Positions 18,194-26,819 of a stretch of DNA of 64,000 nucleotides are shown one piece after another. The notes below the pieces were generated by a model. The model was not told where the DNA came from. It ran no database searches and saw nothing but the letters and a program-made list of their open reading frames with translations. Each line of letters opens with the position of its first letter. Within the stretch, counting starts at the first letter, position 1. The stretch comes from Chryseobacterium capnotolerans (GTDB taxonomy: Bacteria > Bacteroidota > Bacteroidia > Flavobacteriales > Weeksellaceae). Location of the stretch: contig NZ_CP065589.1 in the NCBI RefSeq assembly GCF_021278965.1, positions 4,655,001 to 4,719,000 of the forward strand, written 5' to 3'. Both the position numbers and the translations under genes were made by a program.

Positions 18194-19132
18194 TTAAATA
18201 ACAAACTTGCTACTGATTGATTTGTGCTCATGAACCATGGTCATAACATCCGCAAATAACGGGGCGCAAGATAGCACTTTTATTTTAGATGACAAATTAT
18301 TTTTAACAGGAATTGAGTCAGTTACAATAACTTCCAAGATTTTTGAGTTCTCAATATTCTCGTAAGCCTTTCCTGACAGCACTCCGTGAGTTGCCATAGC
18401 TCTTACTGTTTTTGCTCCTTTCTCAATCAGGATGTCCGCTGCTTTACAAAGAGTCCCTGCAGTATCGATCATATCATCAATAAGAATTACATTCTTACCT
18501 GTAACATCTCCAATAAGGAACATTTCTTCTACAACGTTTGCTTTCTTTCTTTCCTTATAAGCAATTACTACTTCTGCCCCTAGGTGGCCTGCATAGTTTT
18601 TCGCTCTTTTTGCACCTCCCATATCCGGCGAAGCAATGGTAAGATTGTCAAGATTTAAAGATTTAATGTAATCAACAAAGATCGTAGAAGCATAAAGGTG
18701 ATCTACCGGAATTTCGAAGAATCCCTGAATCTGATCTGCGTGAAGATCCATTGTCATTATTCTTGTTGCTCCTGCTGCTGTAAGAAGGTTGGCAACTAAC
18801 TTAGCACCGATCGGCGCTCTTGGTTTGTCTTTTCTGTCCTGTCTGGCAAGTCCGAAGTAAGGAATTACAACGGTAATGCTCTTTGCAGAAGCTCTTTTCG
18901 CTGCATCAATCATTAGAAGAAGTTCTAAAAGATTGTCTGCAGGAGGGAATGTAGATCCGATTAGGAAAACTCTTCCTCCTCTTACAGATTCGTCCAAAAC
19001 AGGCTCAAATTCCCCGTCGCTGAACTCCTGAAAGTTGATTTTTCCTAATTCTTTCCCATAACTCTGGGCAATTTTCTCTGCCAAGTCCCTGCTGGTTCTT
19101 GTACAAAATAGATAACTTAACTGATCGGCCAT
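18194..19132 (-). CDS. prs: Ribose-phosphate pyrophosphokinase
   Basis: 312 residues. It makes PRPP from ribose-5-phosphate and ATP for purine, pyrimidine, His and Trp synthesis. FSDGEFEPVLDESVRGG near 36-52, YFGLARQDRKD near 93, and the PRPP loop LIDDMIDTAGTL near 215 are visible. The promoter is at 19155-19162, with rplY downstream. Confidence 0.96.
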   Translation of the reverse strand: MADQLSYLFCTRTSRDLAEKIAQSYGKELGKINFQEFSDGEFEPVLDESVRGGRVFLIGSTFPPADNLLELLLMIDAAKRASAKSITVVIPYFGLARQDRKDKPRAPIGAKLVANLLTAAGATRIMTMDLHADQIQGFFEIPVDHLYASTIFVDYIKSLNLDNLTIASPDMGGAKRAKNYAGHLGAEVVIAYKERKKANVVEEMFLIGDVTGKNVILIDDMIDTAGTLCKAADILIEKGAKTVRAMATHGVLSGKAYENIENSKILEVIVTDSIPVKNNLSSKIKVLSCAPLFADVMTMVHEHKSISSKFVI

Positions 19133-19154
19133 TTTTACTTTTTAAAAGATTTTG

Positions 19155-19162
19155 CAAATTTA
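19155..19162 (-). promoter_or_regulatory. -7 element of prs-rplY
   Basis: The minus strand reads TAAATTTG 23 bp before the prs ATG, immediately after the upstream operon's terminator. Confidence 0.6.
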
Positions 19163-19194
19163 AAAAAAAACCACAAGATTTACTCCTGTGGTTT
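19162..19194 (-). terminator. Terminator of the FadL / GDSL operon
   Basis: AAACCACA (19168-19175) pairs with TGTGGTTT (19187-19194). The A-run at its left gives a T-run on the minus strand. It lies 24 bp past the stop of the GDSL lipoprotein gene. Confidence 0.8.
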
Positions 19195-19217
19195 CTAAGT
19201 TTTTATTTAATCAATAA

Positions 19218-20774
19218 TTATGGTAGTGTAACTCCTGAGTAATTATTAGGGTTTACAAGTGGTAATGATGATTTATAAGTTGCATTAATGGCATTAATAA
19301 ATTCATTAGCAATAACAGCATATCCTCTACCAGTTAAATGCACTCCATCCAATGAGAATGCACCTCCGGATACAAATTTAGCGGTATATCTTACTCCATC
19401 CCATGAAATACCAGAATCTCCAGCTAACAGCTTAAGTTTAGCATTCGCATCCACAAAAGCATATCCTTTTGCTGTAGCTGCAGCCTTAATAGTTACGTTA
19501 TAAGCATCAATAGCATCATTGATTTCCTTAATCTCAGATGGGATCAAAATATATTTATCAGCAAACGGATAAGCAACCCCTCTAGCTCCAAGCGACGATG
19601 GAATTCCCGGAGGAAGAGTCTCCACTGAACCAATAGCAGCTTTAGTTGTTAAAGGAACAAGATCTCCTGATTTCGCTTGTCTTGCCTGACCATAAGTAGC
19701 TCCAAGATAAGGAGCAAGCATCACTAAAGTTGGATTTCCAGAATTTGCAGCTGCAAAAGTAATCTTTGCTCCTAAGTCTGCTATACTTTCATCCTTAATA
19801 AGCAATGGATTAGCAGCTGTTTTAGAAAGAGGCTGAATTCTGTCTCCAGCACCTAATGCTGTTAAAATCTGGCTTAATGGGCCATATACGTTTTTATTTA
19901 AATCATCAATGGCAGCTTCTCCAGCAGCAACATTCCCTTTACCTAAAACAGCAGCCGTCAAAGGATTTGTCGGTATCGTTGTCAAAGAAGGAATAGATGT
20001 TACACTTGGAATATTAGCAATAACCCCTTTCGCTTTTGTTGCTTCAATTTTAGAAATCAACAAATCGTAATATTGTTTAAACTGAGCAGGAGGTGTTAAA
20101 GTCTCCACTGAACTATCAGCCCCAGCCAAAGCATATAATAAAGCATCATTATTTCCAATCCACAATGAGAAAAATGTAGGATTTTGACTTACGAAGTCCT
20201 CAATTACAGATGCGTTAGGTGACGAAGCAAACCTCACAAAATAAGGGTTTGCCGTTTTTGTTGCTATTCCCGCAACATCACCATATTTCGGTGCTAATAA
20301 ATGAGCTACCTTTGCTCCCGGAACTCCCATATTATTGAAGGGTCCTTTCACAAAATTGGTAACTAAATTAGCTGCTTTATTATCATTGACCGGACCGATA
20401 TCAGGAGCTCCATCAACGAAACCTTTTATATAAAGCTTTGTATCCTGAATCTGAAGTGTAGCACTTCCTCCTAGAGGAAGAAGTAATCCTCCGTTATTAT
20501 CTCCCATCAAAGGCTGCTTAAACTCTCCACCGCCTACAAGTTTCATTTGCTGGGCAATCATAGATGGATAAGATTCGTTTTGCCCATCTATATAAAGCGC
20601 TCCATCTCTATATCCGGAAGTCAGTGAATTTCCTAAAGCAACATACTTTGAGAAATCGGCACTTCCTTTTGACACTTGTATATCTTTTACATCGGTATCA
20701 AAATCAGTTTTACAGCTTGTTACAGTAAAAAGAAGCGCAGAAACTGCTATTGTCGATATTATAATTTTTTTCAT
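19218..20774 (-). CDS. SGNH/GDSL-family hydrolase lipoprotein
   Basis: 518 residues. The signal peptide ends in lipobox VTSC (Cys21), so the protein is probably outer-membrane anchored. SGNH blocks are visible: VALGNSLTSGY (block I, with the catalytic Ser in GNSL) near 47, WIGNNDALLYAL (block III) near 205, and LDGVHLTGRGYAVIANEF (block V with the Asp-His pair) near 475-490. The large insertions make it longer than simple GDSL esterases. It is 11 bp downstream of a FadL-family gene in one operon, suggesting an esterase acting on lipids handled by that porin (inference). Confidence 0.88.
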   Translation of the reverse strand: MKKIIISTIAVSALLFTVTSCKTDFDTDVKDIQVSKGSADFSKYVALGNSLTSGYRDGALYIDGQNESYPSMIAQQMKLVGGGEFKQPLMGDNNGGLLLPLGGSATLQIQDTKLYIKGFVDGAPDIGPVNDNKAANLVTNFVKGPFNNMGVPGAKVAHLLAPKYGDVAGIATKTANPYFVRFASSPNASVIEDFVSQNPTFFSLWIGNNDALLYALAGADSSVETLTPPAQFKQYYDLLISKIEATKAKGVIANIPSVTSIPSLTTIPTNPLTAAVLGKGNVAAGEAAIDDLNKNVYGPLSQILTALGAGDRIQPLSKTAANPLLIKDESIADLGAKITFAAANSGNPTLVMLAPYLGATYGQARQAKSGDLVPLTTKAAIGSVETLPPGIPSSLGARGVAYPFADKYILIPSEIKEINDAIDAYNVTIKAAATAKGYAFVDANAKLKLLAGDSGISWDGVRYTAKFVSGGAFSLDGVHLTGRGYAVIANEFINAINATYKSSLPLVNPNNYSGVTLP

Positions 20775-20785
20775 AGTCTTTTAAA

Positions 20786-22021
20786 TTAAAAAGGATTATA
20801 AGATAAACCTAGACCAAAATAGAACGCTCTTGCTTTCGCTTGTCCGTAGAATCCAAGATTAGCATTGTTTACATTTCTATATTGAGGCATTGCATATCCT
20901 CCTGCAATGTCAACTCCAAACTGTTTCAGTTTAAATCCTACCCCACCTGTAATTACATAGGTATCAAAAGAAGGAGTTTCCGGAATAAAGTTTTCGTTAG
21001 TATAAGGAGACTCATCATAATATGCTCCTAAACGTCCATAGATCATATTAGTGAATGCATATTGAGTACCCAATCTGAATGTTTTAGAGTTTTTGAAGTT
21101 CTTAGGACTCACAAGAACAGTAGGATCTGCTTGATTTCCGATAGGTGCATTCGCAAAATCCAATACTAATTTACTATATCTTTCCCATCCGTGGTAGTTG
21201 AAGTCAGCAGAAACCTGCCATTTTGGTGTTACTTTATAAGTTAGACCGATAGTATACTCTTCAACCAACGGAAGTGTAGCTGTGAACCCATCCTGGCCAG
21301 CAGCATTTAATTTTAATAAGGAATAAGGAGTCTGAGTTGGGAACTTGAATGTAGCAGTCCCATTTTTAGCTTTCATATCAATTGCTGAACGGTAAGCGAT
21401 ACTTACATCCAGTTTTGGATCAGGTCTGAAATAGAAACCGAACCCATATCCATGTCCACTAGCTTTATCGTCATTGATATTTACCTGCCCGTTAAATTGT
21501 GTCACAGCTTTATCCCAATCCACTTTTCCTCTTGCGTAGATATAACTCGCTCCAAAGGCCAACCAAGGAGCCAGCTTCACAGAAACCATCGGTTGGAAAT
21601 AATAACTCTTCAGTTCTAATTTCTGTACCATTTCTTTGCCTTCCCAATTATCCGGCCATTGAATCGTACTTCCGAAAGGTGTAGAGAAACTGAAACCTAC
21701 AGATAGGTTTTCTATTGGTTTATAAGTAATCGCTGCATAGATCGGGGTCCCAAGCGGATTATCCGTTTCTGTACTCTGCAAAGTATTTAAGTTTTGAAAC
21801 GTAACTTTATTACTTGCACCAAATCCTCCCGCTACTACACTCAGCTTGGAAGGAATAAATGACATACCTGCCGGGTTGAAGAATGTCACACTTGCATCTT
21901 CGGCATGAGCACTAGTATGCGCCATGGCCAATTGTTTTACCCCCTGCAAAGAAACTCTGAAGCCTCCTGCGTAAGATAAAACGCCCGCCAATAAAGCAGT
22001 TGATACTAATATTTTTTTCAT
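20786..22021 (-). CDS. OmpP1/FadL/TodX-family outer-membrane transporter
   Basis: 411 residues. A Sec signal peptide (about 1-18) is followed by the FadL N-terminal hatch signature DASVTFFNPAGMSFIP near 43-58, then amphipathic beta strands ending in an aromatic-terminated final strand (FYFGLGLSYNPF), typical for a 14-strand barrel importing long-chain fatty acids or other hydrophobics. It is first in the operon with the GDSL lipoprotein; the promoter is at 22041-22048. The substrate is unknown. Confidence 0.92.
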   Translation of the reverse strand: MKKILVSTALLAGVLSYAGGFRVSLQGVKQLAMAHTSAHAEDASVTFFNPAGMSFIPSKLSVVAGGFGASNKVTFQNLNTLQSTETDNPLGTPIYAAITYKPIENLSVGFSFSTPFGSTIQWPDNWEGKEMVQKLELKSYYFQPMVSVKLAPWLAFGASYIYARGKVDWDKAVTQFNGQVNINDDKASGHGYGFGFYFRPDPKLDVSIAYRSAIDMKAKNGTATFKFPTQTPYSLLKLNAAGQDGFTATLPLVEEYTIGLTYKVTPKWQVSADFNYHGWERYSKLVLDFANAPIGNQADPTVLVSPKNFKNSKTFRLGTQYAFTNMIYGRLGAYYDESPYTNENFIPETPSFDTYVITGGVGFKLKQFGVDIAGGYAMPQYRNVNNANLGFYGQAKARAFYFGLGLSYNPF

Positions 22022-22040
22022 AGACTATTATTATATAACC

Positions 22041-22048
22041 CAAATATA
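22041..22048 (-). promoter_or_regulatory. -7 element of the FadL / GDSL operon
   Basis: The minus strand reads TATATTTG 20 bp upstream of the FadL ATG. Confidence 0.6.
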
Positions 22049-22466
22049 AAATTATTTTGAATACGTCTGTTAATATTTGCCAACATTTTAAACAATATAC
22101 AAAAAGAAAACTATGTTTAAAATAGCATTCTAGACATAATAAGCCACAAAACGATAGTTCACAACCAATTAGAGATAATCAGAACAAACATGTTTATTTC
22201 TGTTTAATATCAAACAAATGTTTAACAAAAGAGAAATACAATCTATTCAAAGTTGAATATGAAGGGTAATCAGAAAGAAATGTTAAAATTCTTTACCGAC
22301 CTAAATTTAACATTTTAAGTTTAGAAATTGATTAAAAAAATTTAGCCCTAGCATTTGAAGCCCTTTTTTACAGCTTCAAAAGCTTTTACCCATCAAAATA
22401 TAGAAATGTTTTACCCGGAATTCAGGTTATTTGAGTATTTTAGAATTGCATAAAGATAAAAATACA
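22049..22466. other. Divergent intergenic region FadL / ricT
   Basis: About 420 bp, very AT-rich, with no credible open frame. It contains a weak hairpin around GAAGCCCTTTTTTACAGCTTC near 22360 but no recognisable RNA. Promoters lie at both ends. Confidence 0.5.
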
Positions 22467-22474
22467 TAAATTTG
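22467..22474 (+). promoter_or_regulatory. -7 element of ricT-gldH-PBP1A
   Basis: TAAATTTG 22 bp upstream of the ricT ATG. Confidence 0.6.
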
Positions 22475-22496
22475 CAAGATTATAAATAATAGTAAT

Positions 22497-23905
22497 ATGA
22501 GTTGTGGATGCAAAACATCCGGCGATTCTGCACATTCTTGTGGTCCTAAAAAAACCGCAAATGGCTGTGAAAATGTAAATACCTGCGGGAATAGTTATAA
22601 ATTAAGTGTTTTTGACTGGCTTTCTAACATCAACAATCCAGCACCAAACAGGTGTGATTTTGTAGAAGTTAGGTTTAAAAATGACAGAAAATCGTTTTAT
22701 AAGAATGTAAATAATATCCCTTTACATATAGGTAGCGTAATTACAGTAGAATCTAGTCCGGGACACGATGTAGGCGTAGTAAGCCTTACGGGAGAATTAG
22801 TAAAGATTCAGATGAAAAAGAAAAAGTTTTCTGAAGAATCAGCACTTAAAATATACAGACAGGCCAACCAAAAGGATCTTGAGGTATGGCAGGAAGCGAG
22901 AAAAAAGAAGACGGCGTAAAACTTGAAGCAAGAAAAATTGCTCAAAGATTAGGTCTTGAAATGAAGGTCACTGATGTTGAATATCAGGGAGATGCTTCAA
23001 AAATAACGTTTTATTACACTGCTGATAACCGTATTGACTTCAGACAGTTGATTAAAGATTATGCCGGCGCTTTCAGAACCAAGATTGACATGAAACAAAT
23101 CGGGTTCAGACAGGAAGCTGCAAAAGTAGGCGGAATCGGATCTTGCGGACGTGAACTTTGCTGTTCTACATGGTTAACAGACTTCAGATCTGTAAACACA
23201 AACGTAGCAAGATATCAGCAGCTAAGTATTAACCCTCAGAAACTTGCAGGACAGTGCGGTAAGCTTAAATGCTGCCTTAACTATGAGCTTGACAGCTATT
23301 TGGATGCTCTAAGCAACTTCCCTTCTTCTTCCACTACACTGGAAACAGAAAAAGGAAAGGCATTCTGTATTAAAATAGACGTTTTCAAGAAAAAAATGTG
23401 GTTTGCTTATGTAGACAATTCTATCGCATGGTATGATTTTGATATTGATCTCGTTAAAAAACTGATTTCAAAGAACAAAAGAGGAGAAAAGATACTTCCT
23501 TTAGAAGATCTGAAACAGCCTGAAACATCAACCCAAAGTATTGACCTGATTCAGGAAAATAATGTAGACCGCTTCGAGAAGAAAAACAGAAACAACAGAA
23601 ACAGAAACAATCAGAACAAGCCAAACAATAATCAAAGTCAAGGACAAGGACAGGCTCAGGGACAAAAGAAAAACAGACCTGAAAGACAGGAAAGACCTAA
23701 CAGACCTGAGAAATCCGAAAACCAGAATGCTAATTCAGGAAACCAGCCAAGACAGCCCAAACCCCAACAGCAGCAACAACAAAAAGCTCCTGTGGAAAAA
23801 GTAAAAGCTGAGACCAATCCTGATGCAGACAAAGCTCAACAAAGCAACCCAAACAAGAAAAAATTTAAAAAGAAATATCCTCCAAAAAAAGATAAAAATG
23901 CGTAA
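22497..23905 (+). CDS. ricT: PSP1-domain protein RicT/YaaT homologue (frameshifted as printed)
   Basis: RicT belongs to a Cys-rich complex that, in Bacillus, carries Fe-S clusters and promotes mRNA maturation with RNase Y. As printed, the first 140 residues (22497-22919; Cys-rich start MSCGCKTSGDSAHSCG, then the PSP1 N-terminal part) and the rest (22886-23905) are in different frames. One extra A in the A6 run at 22901-22906 joins them as WQEARKKEDGVKLEARK. The second part holds the conserved Cys sets GSCGRELCCSTW and AGQCGKLKCCLNYE. The C-terminal ~110 residues are a low-complexity tail rich in Asn, Arg, Gln, Pro and Lys, likely disordered. The stop overlaps gldH by 8 bp. Confidence 0.85.
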
Positions 23906-24362
23906 AATTTTAGGATTATTCACCTTTATCCTTTTCTTTAGCTGTAACTCTTCCTCAGGAGAAGATGTTATCATGAATTCCGTTGACAATAAGTGGAATA
24001 AGAAAAGTGAGCAAAAATTTAATCTTGAAATTTCAGATCCGCAGAATCCTAAAAATATTATATTTGTCGTAAGAAACAACAACAATTATCCTTACAGTAA
24101 TATAAGGTTTATTGTGAATTTCACTAACCTTCAGAACAAGAAAAAGGAAACCGATACCCTGAATTATGTTCTGGCAAAACCGAACGGAGAATGGCTCGGT
24201 ACAGGCTTTGGTGACACAAAGGAAACATTGTTTCAGTATAAATTAAATTATAGGTTTCCAGCGAAAGGAAAATATGAAATCGGCCTAACCCAGGCGATGA
24301 GAAACGATAACCTTCCTGGAATTGAGGATGTTGGGATAAAAATAGAAACGGCTAAACCGTAA
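23898..24362 (+). CDS. gldH: Gliding-motility lipoprotein GldH
   Basis: 154 residues from ATG 23898 (MRKILGLFTFILFFSCNSSS), with a lipoprotein signal peptide whose lipobox FFSC places Cys at 16. GldH is required for gliding in Flavobacterium johnsoniae and is also found in non-gliding relatives. The upstream in-frame ATG at 23823 lies inside ricT and would bury the signal peptide, so it is rejected. The neighbours ricT upstream and PBP1A 6 bp downstream are the gldH context I know from Flavobacteriia. Confidence 0.88.
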   Translation: MRKILGLFTFILFFSCNSSSGEDVIMNSVDNKWNKKSEQKFNLEISDPQNPKNIIFVVRNNNNYPYSNIRFIVNFTNLQNKKKETDTLNYVLAKPNGEWLGTGFGDTKETLFQYKLNYRFPAKGKYEIGLTQAMRNDNLPGIEDVGIKIETAKP

Positions 24363-24368
24363 CCATCA

Positions 24369-26744
24369 ATGGAAGTAAATAACAAAAATGCAGGAAATAA
24401 GGGGAAAACATTTCCTCTCCCTCCTAAAAAAAAGAACACCTCTTGGAAAAAATGGGTCTCCTTTATTTGGATTGGGCTCATTGCGGTAGTTTTAGGAATT
24501 TCAGGACTTTTCTTTGCGGTTTCCCAAGGATTCCTTGGAGAGATGCCGGATGTAAAGGAACTTGAAAATCCGGATATATTCGTCGCTTCTGAAATCATAT
24601 CTTCAGACGGAGTAACACTGGGTAAATTCGAAAAAGAAAAAACTCAGCCTATCGTATACAAGGACCTTCCTCCTTACCTAATCTATGCCCTTCAGGCGAA
24701 AGAGGATGAGCGTTTTAAAGAACATTCAGGAATTGACTTATACTCTATTGCCAGAGCTGTTGCTTATGGTGGAGGACGTGGTGGTGGTTCTACCATTACC
24801 CAGCAGTTAGCAAAACTTCTTTTTACAGGAAATGCCTCTCAGAATAAAGTTGAAAGAGCATTCCAGAAACTGAAAGAATGGGTGGTGGCTGTAAGTCTTG
24901 AGAAAAGATATACAAAAGAAGAGATCATCACTCTTTATTTCAATAAATTTGATTTCTTGTTCAATGCAAATGGTGTTGAAATGGCATCCAGAGTTTATTT
25001 CAACAAAAAAACCTCTGAGCTGACCCTTCCGGAAGCTGCTACTTTTGTGGCCATGCTTGAAAACCCAAGAAAAAACAACCCTTACAGATATCCTGAAAGA
25101 GCAAAGGAAAGAAGAAATGTTGTATTGGATCAGATGCAGAAAACAGGATATATTGATGCAGCTACGTATGAAAAAGCAATCAACACTCCTGTAGAGGTAG
25201 ATTTCCACCCAATTAAAAGTATCACTGACGGTTATTCTGCTTATTATAAATTCTACCTGAGAAAAGAGATTGACAAATATCTTGAGACTCATGAAAAAGA
25301 AACCGGTAAAAAGCTTAACCTCTATAAAGACGGATTAAAAATTTACGTAACTCTTGATTCTAAGATGCAAAAGTATGCTGAGGAAGCTATCAAAGAGCAC
25401 TTAACGGATCTTCAGAAAAGATTTGATGCCGAACAAAGAGGAAGAAAAAACAGACCTTTCTATTACCTTACTGATAAACAGATCAATGATGTAATGCTTC
25501 AGGCTATGAAAAGAACAGGCCGATACAAGTTGTTAAAAGCGGACGGCATGCCTGATGATTCCATTATGATGGAATTCAAAAAACCAATCAAAACTTCGAG
25601 GTTCACATGGGCCGGAGAAGAAGAGGTTGAAATGTCACCATGGGACTCTATCAGATACCACAAGCAAATTGCACAGGCAGGTCTAATGTCAATGGTTCCT
25701 GGAACCGGAGAGATTAAAGCCTGGGTAGGAGGTATCGATTGGCAACACTTCCAATATGACCACATCAAGCAAGGGAAGAGACAGGTAGGATCTACCTTCA
25801 AGCCTTTCGTATATGCAACAGCAATTATGAAACTGGGAATGACTCCTTGCTCAACAGTTTCCAACGGAACGTATGATCACAATGGATGGCATGTACCGGG
25901 AAGAGGTGGAATGCTTACCTTGAAAGATGGTTTAGCACACTCTCAGAACCCGATTGCCGCAAGACTTATCGAAATGACAGGTGTAGATGCTGTTATCCAG
26001 ACTGCAAGAGATCTTGGTGTAACAGAAGACATCCCTAGAAACAATACCATTGCCCTAGGTTCATCAGATATTACCATCTATGAGATGCTAGGTGCCTACA
26101 GTACTTTTGCCAACTATGGAAACCACAATAAACCGGAAATGATCTGGAGAATTGAAGATGCCAACGGTAGAGTAATTAAGGAAGTTAACGTAGAGCCGAA
26201 GGAAGTAATGAACCCAATGTATGCCTACACCATGATTGAACTGATGAAAGGTGTAGCACAGTATGGTACTGCATCAGGAGAACTGGGAAGAAGAGGAATT
26301 TCAAAAGCAGTTGAAATTGCTGCCAAAACAGGTACTACACAGAATAACTCCGATGGTTGGTTCATGGGAATCACACCAAAACTAGCAACAGGAGCCTGGG
26401 TAGGATGGGAAGACAGAGCAACTCACTTCTTTGGAACCGGTGAAGGTCAGGGTGCGAGAATGGCATTACCAATATGGGCAATCTTCATGAAGAAAGTTTG
26501 GGCAGACAAAACACTGGGAATTACTCCGGATGATAAGTTCACCAAACCTTCAGACTGGAAAGACGGCTGTTCAAACCTTAAAGGATTAGGTGGCGGATAT
26601 GGAGATGACGGAAGCCTTCAGACCATTGATGAGATCAAGAACCCAAGAGCTGCAGATCCAACTCCTAAAAAACCAACAGAGAAGAAAGAGGAAAACATTA
26701 ATGAAAACCTTCATTCAAACGACGAGGTAGATTTTAATAAATAA
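24369..26744 (+). CDS. mrcA: Class A penicillin-binding protein 1A
   Basis: 791 residues, bifunctional. A Pro/Lys-rich cytoplasmic start leads to a membrane anchor (about 34-54). The GT51 glycosyltransferase domain has the catalytic Glu in KEDERFKEHSGID near 112 and GGSTITQQLAK near 140. The transpeptidase domain has GSTFKPFVYA with the active Ser near 475, SQN near 525 and KTGTT near 653. It polymerises and crosslinks peptidoglycan at the inner membrane. A Pro/Lys/Glu-rich tail (about 765-791) is probably disordered. It is last in the ricT-gldH operon; a strong terminator follows. Confidence 0.95.
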   Translation: MEVNNKNAGNKGKTFPLPPKKKNTSWKKWVSFIWIGLIAVVLGISGLFFAVSQGFLGEMPDVKELENPDIFVASEIISSDGVTLGKFEKEKTQPIVYKDLPPYLIYALQAKEDERFKEHSGIDLYSIARAVAYGGGRGGGSTITQQLAKLLFTGNASQNKVERAFQKLKEWVVAVSLEKRYTKEEIITLYFNKFDFLFNANGVEMASRVYFNKKTSELTLPEAATFVAMLENPRKNNPYRYPERAKERRNVVLDQMQKTGYIDAATYEKAINTPVEVDFHPIKSITDGYSAYYKFYLRKEIDKYLETHEKETGKKLNLYKDGLKIYVTLDSKMQKYAEEAIKEHLTDLQKRFDAEQRGRKNRPFYYLTDKQINDVMLQAMKRTGRYKLLKADGMPDDSIMMEFKKPIKTSRFTWAGEEEVEMSPWDSIRYHKQIAQAGLMSMVPGTGEIKAWVGGIDWQHFQYDHIKQGKRQVGSTFKPFVYATAIMKLGMTPCSTVSNGTYDHNGWHVPGRGGMLTLKDGLAHSQNPIAARLIEMTGVDAVIQTARDLGVTEDIPRNNTIALGSSDITIYEMLGAYSTFANYGNHNKPEMIWRIEDANGRVIKEVNVEPKEVMNPMYAYTMIELMKGVAQYGTASGELGRRGISKAVEIAAKTGTTQNNSDGWFMGITPKLATGAWVGWEDRATHFFGTGEGQGARMALPIWAIFMKKVWADKTLGITPDDKFTKPSDWKDGCSNLKGLGGGYGDDGSLQTIDEIKNPRAADPTPKKPTEKKEENINENLHSNDEVDFNK

Positions 26745-26764
26745 ATTCTCTTTTAAAAATACAT

Positions 26765-26799
26765 AAGACCTTTCAATCATTTGGAAGGTCTTTTCTTTT
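26765..26799 (+). terminator. Terminator of ricT-gldH-PBP1A
   Basis: AAGACCTTTCAA and TTGGAAGGTCTT pair over 12 bp (one G-T) around TCAT, followed by T-rich sequence. Confidence 0.9.
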
Positions 26800-26807
26800 A
26801 TAATTAA

Positions 26808-26815
26808 TACCTTTG
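26808..26815 (+). promoter_or_regulatory. -7 element of selO, almost abutting the start codon
   Basis: TACCTTTG ends only 4 bp before the selO ATG, so the transcript would begin at or next to the start codon (leaderless, inferred). Confidence 0.55.
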
Positions 26816-26819
26816 AAGT

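Noticed and set aside
23823..23897. Longer GldH start inside ricT
   Set aside because: It would place 25 Lys-rich residues in front of a clear lipoprotein signal peptide beginning at 23898.
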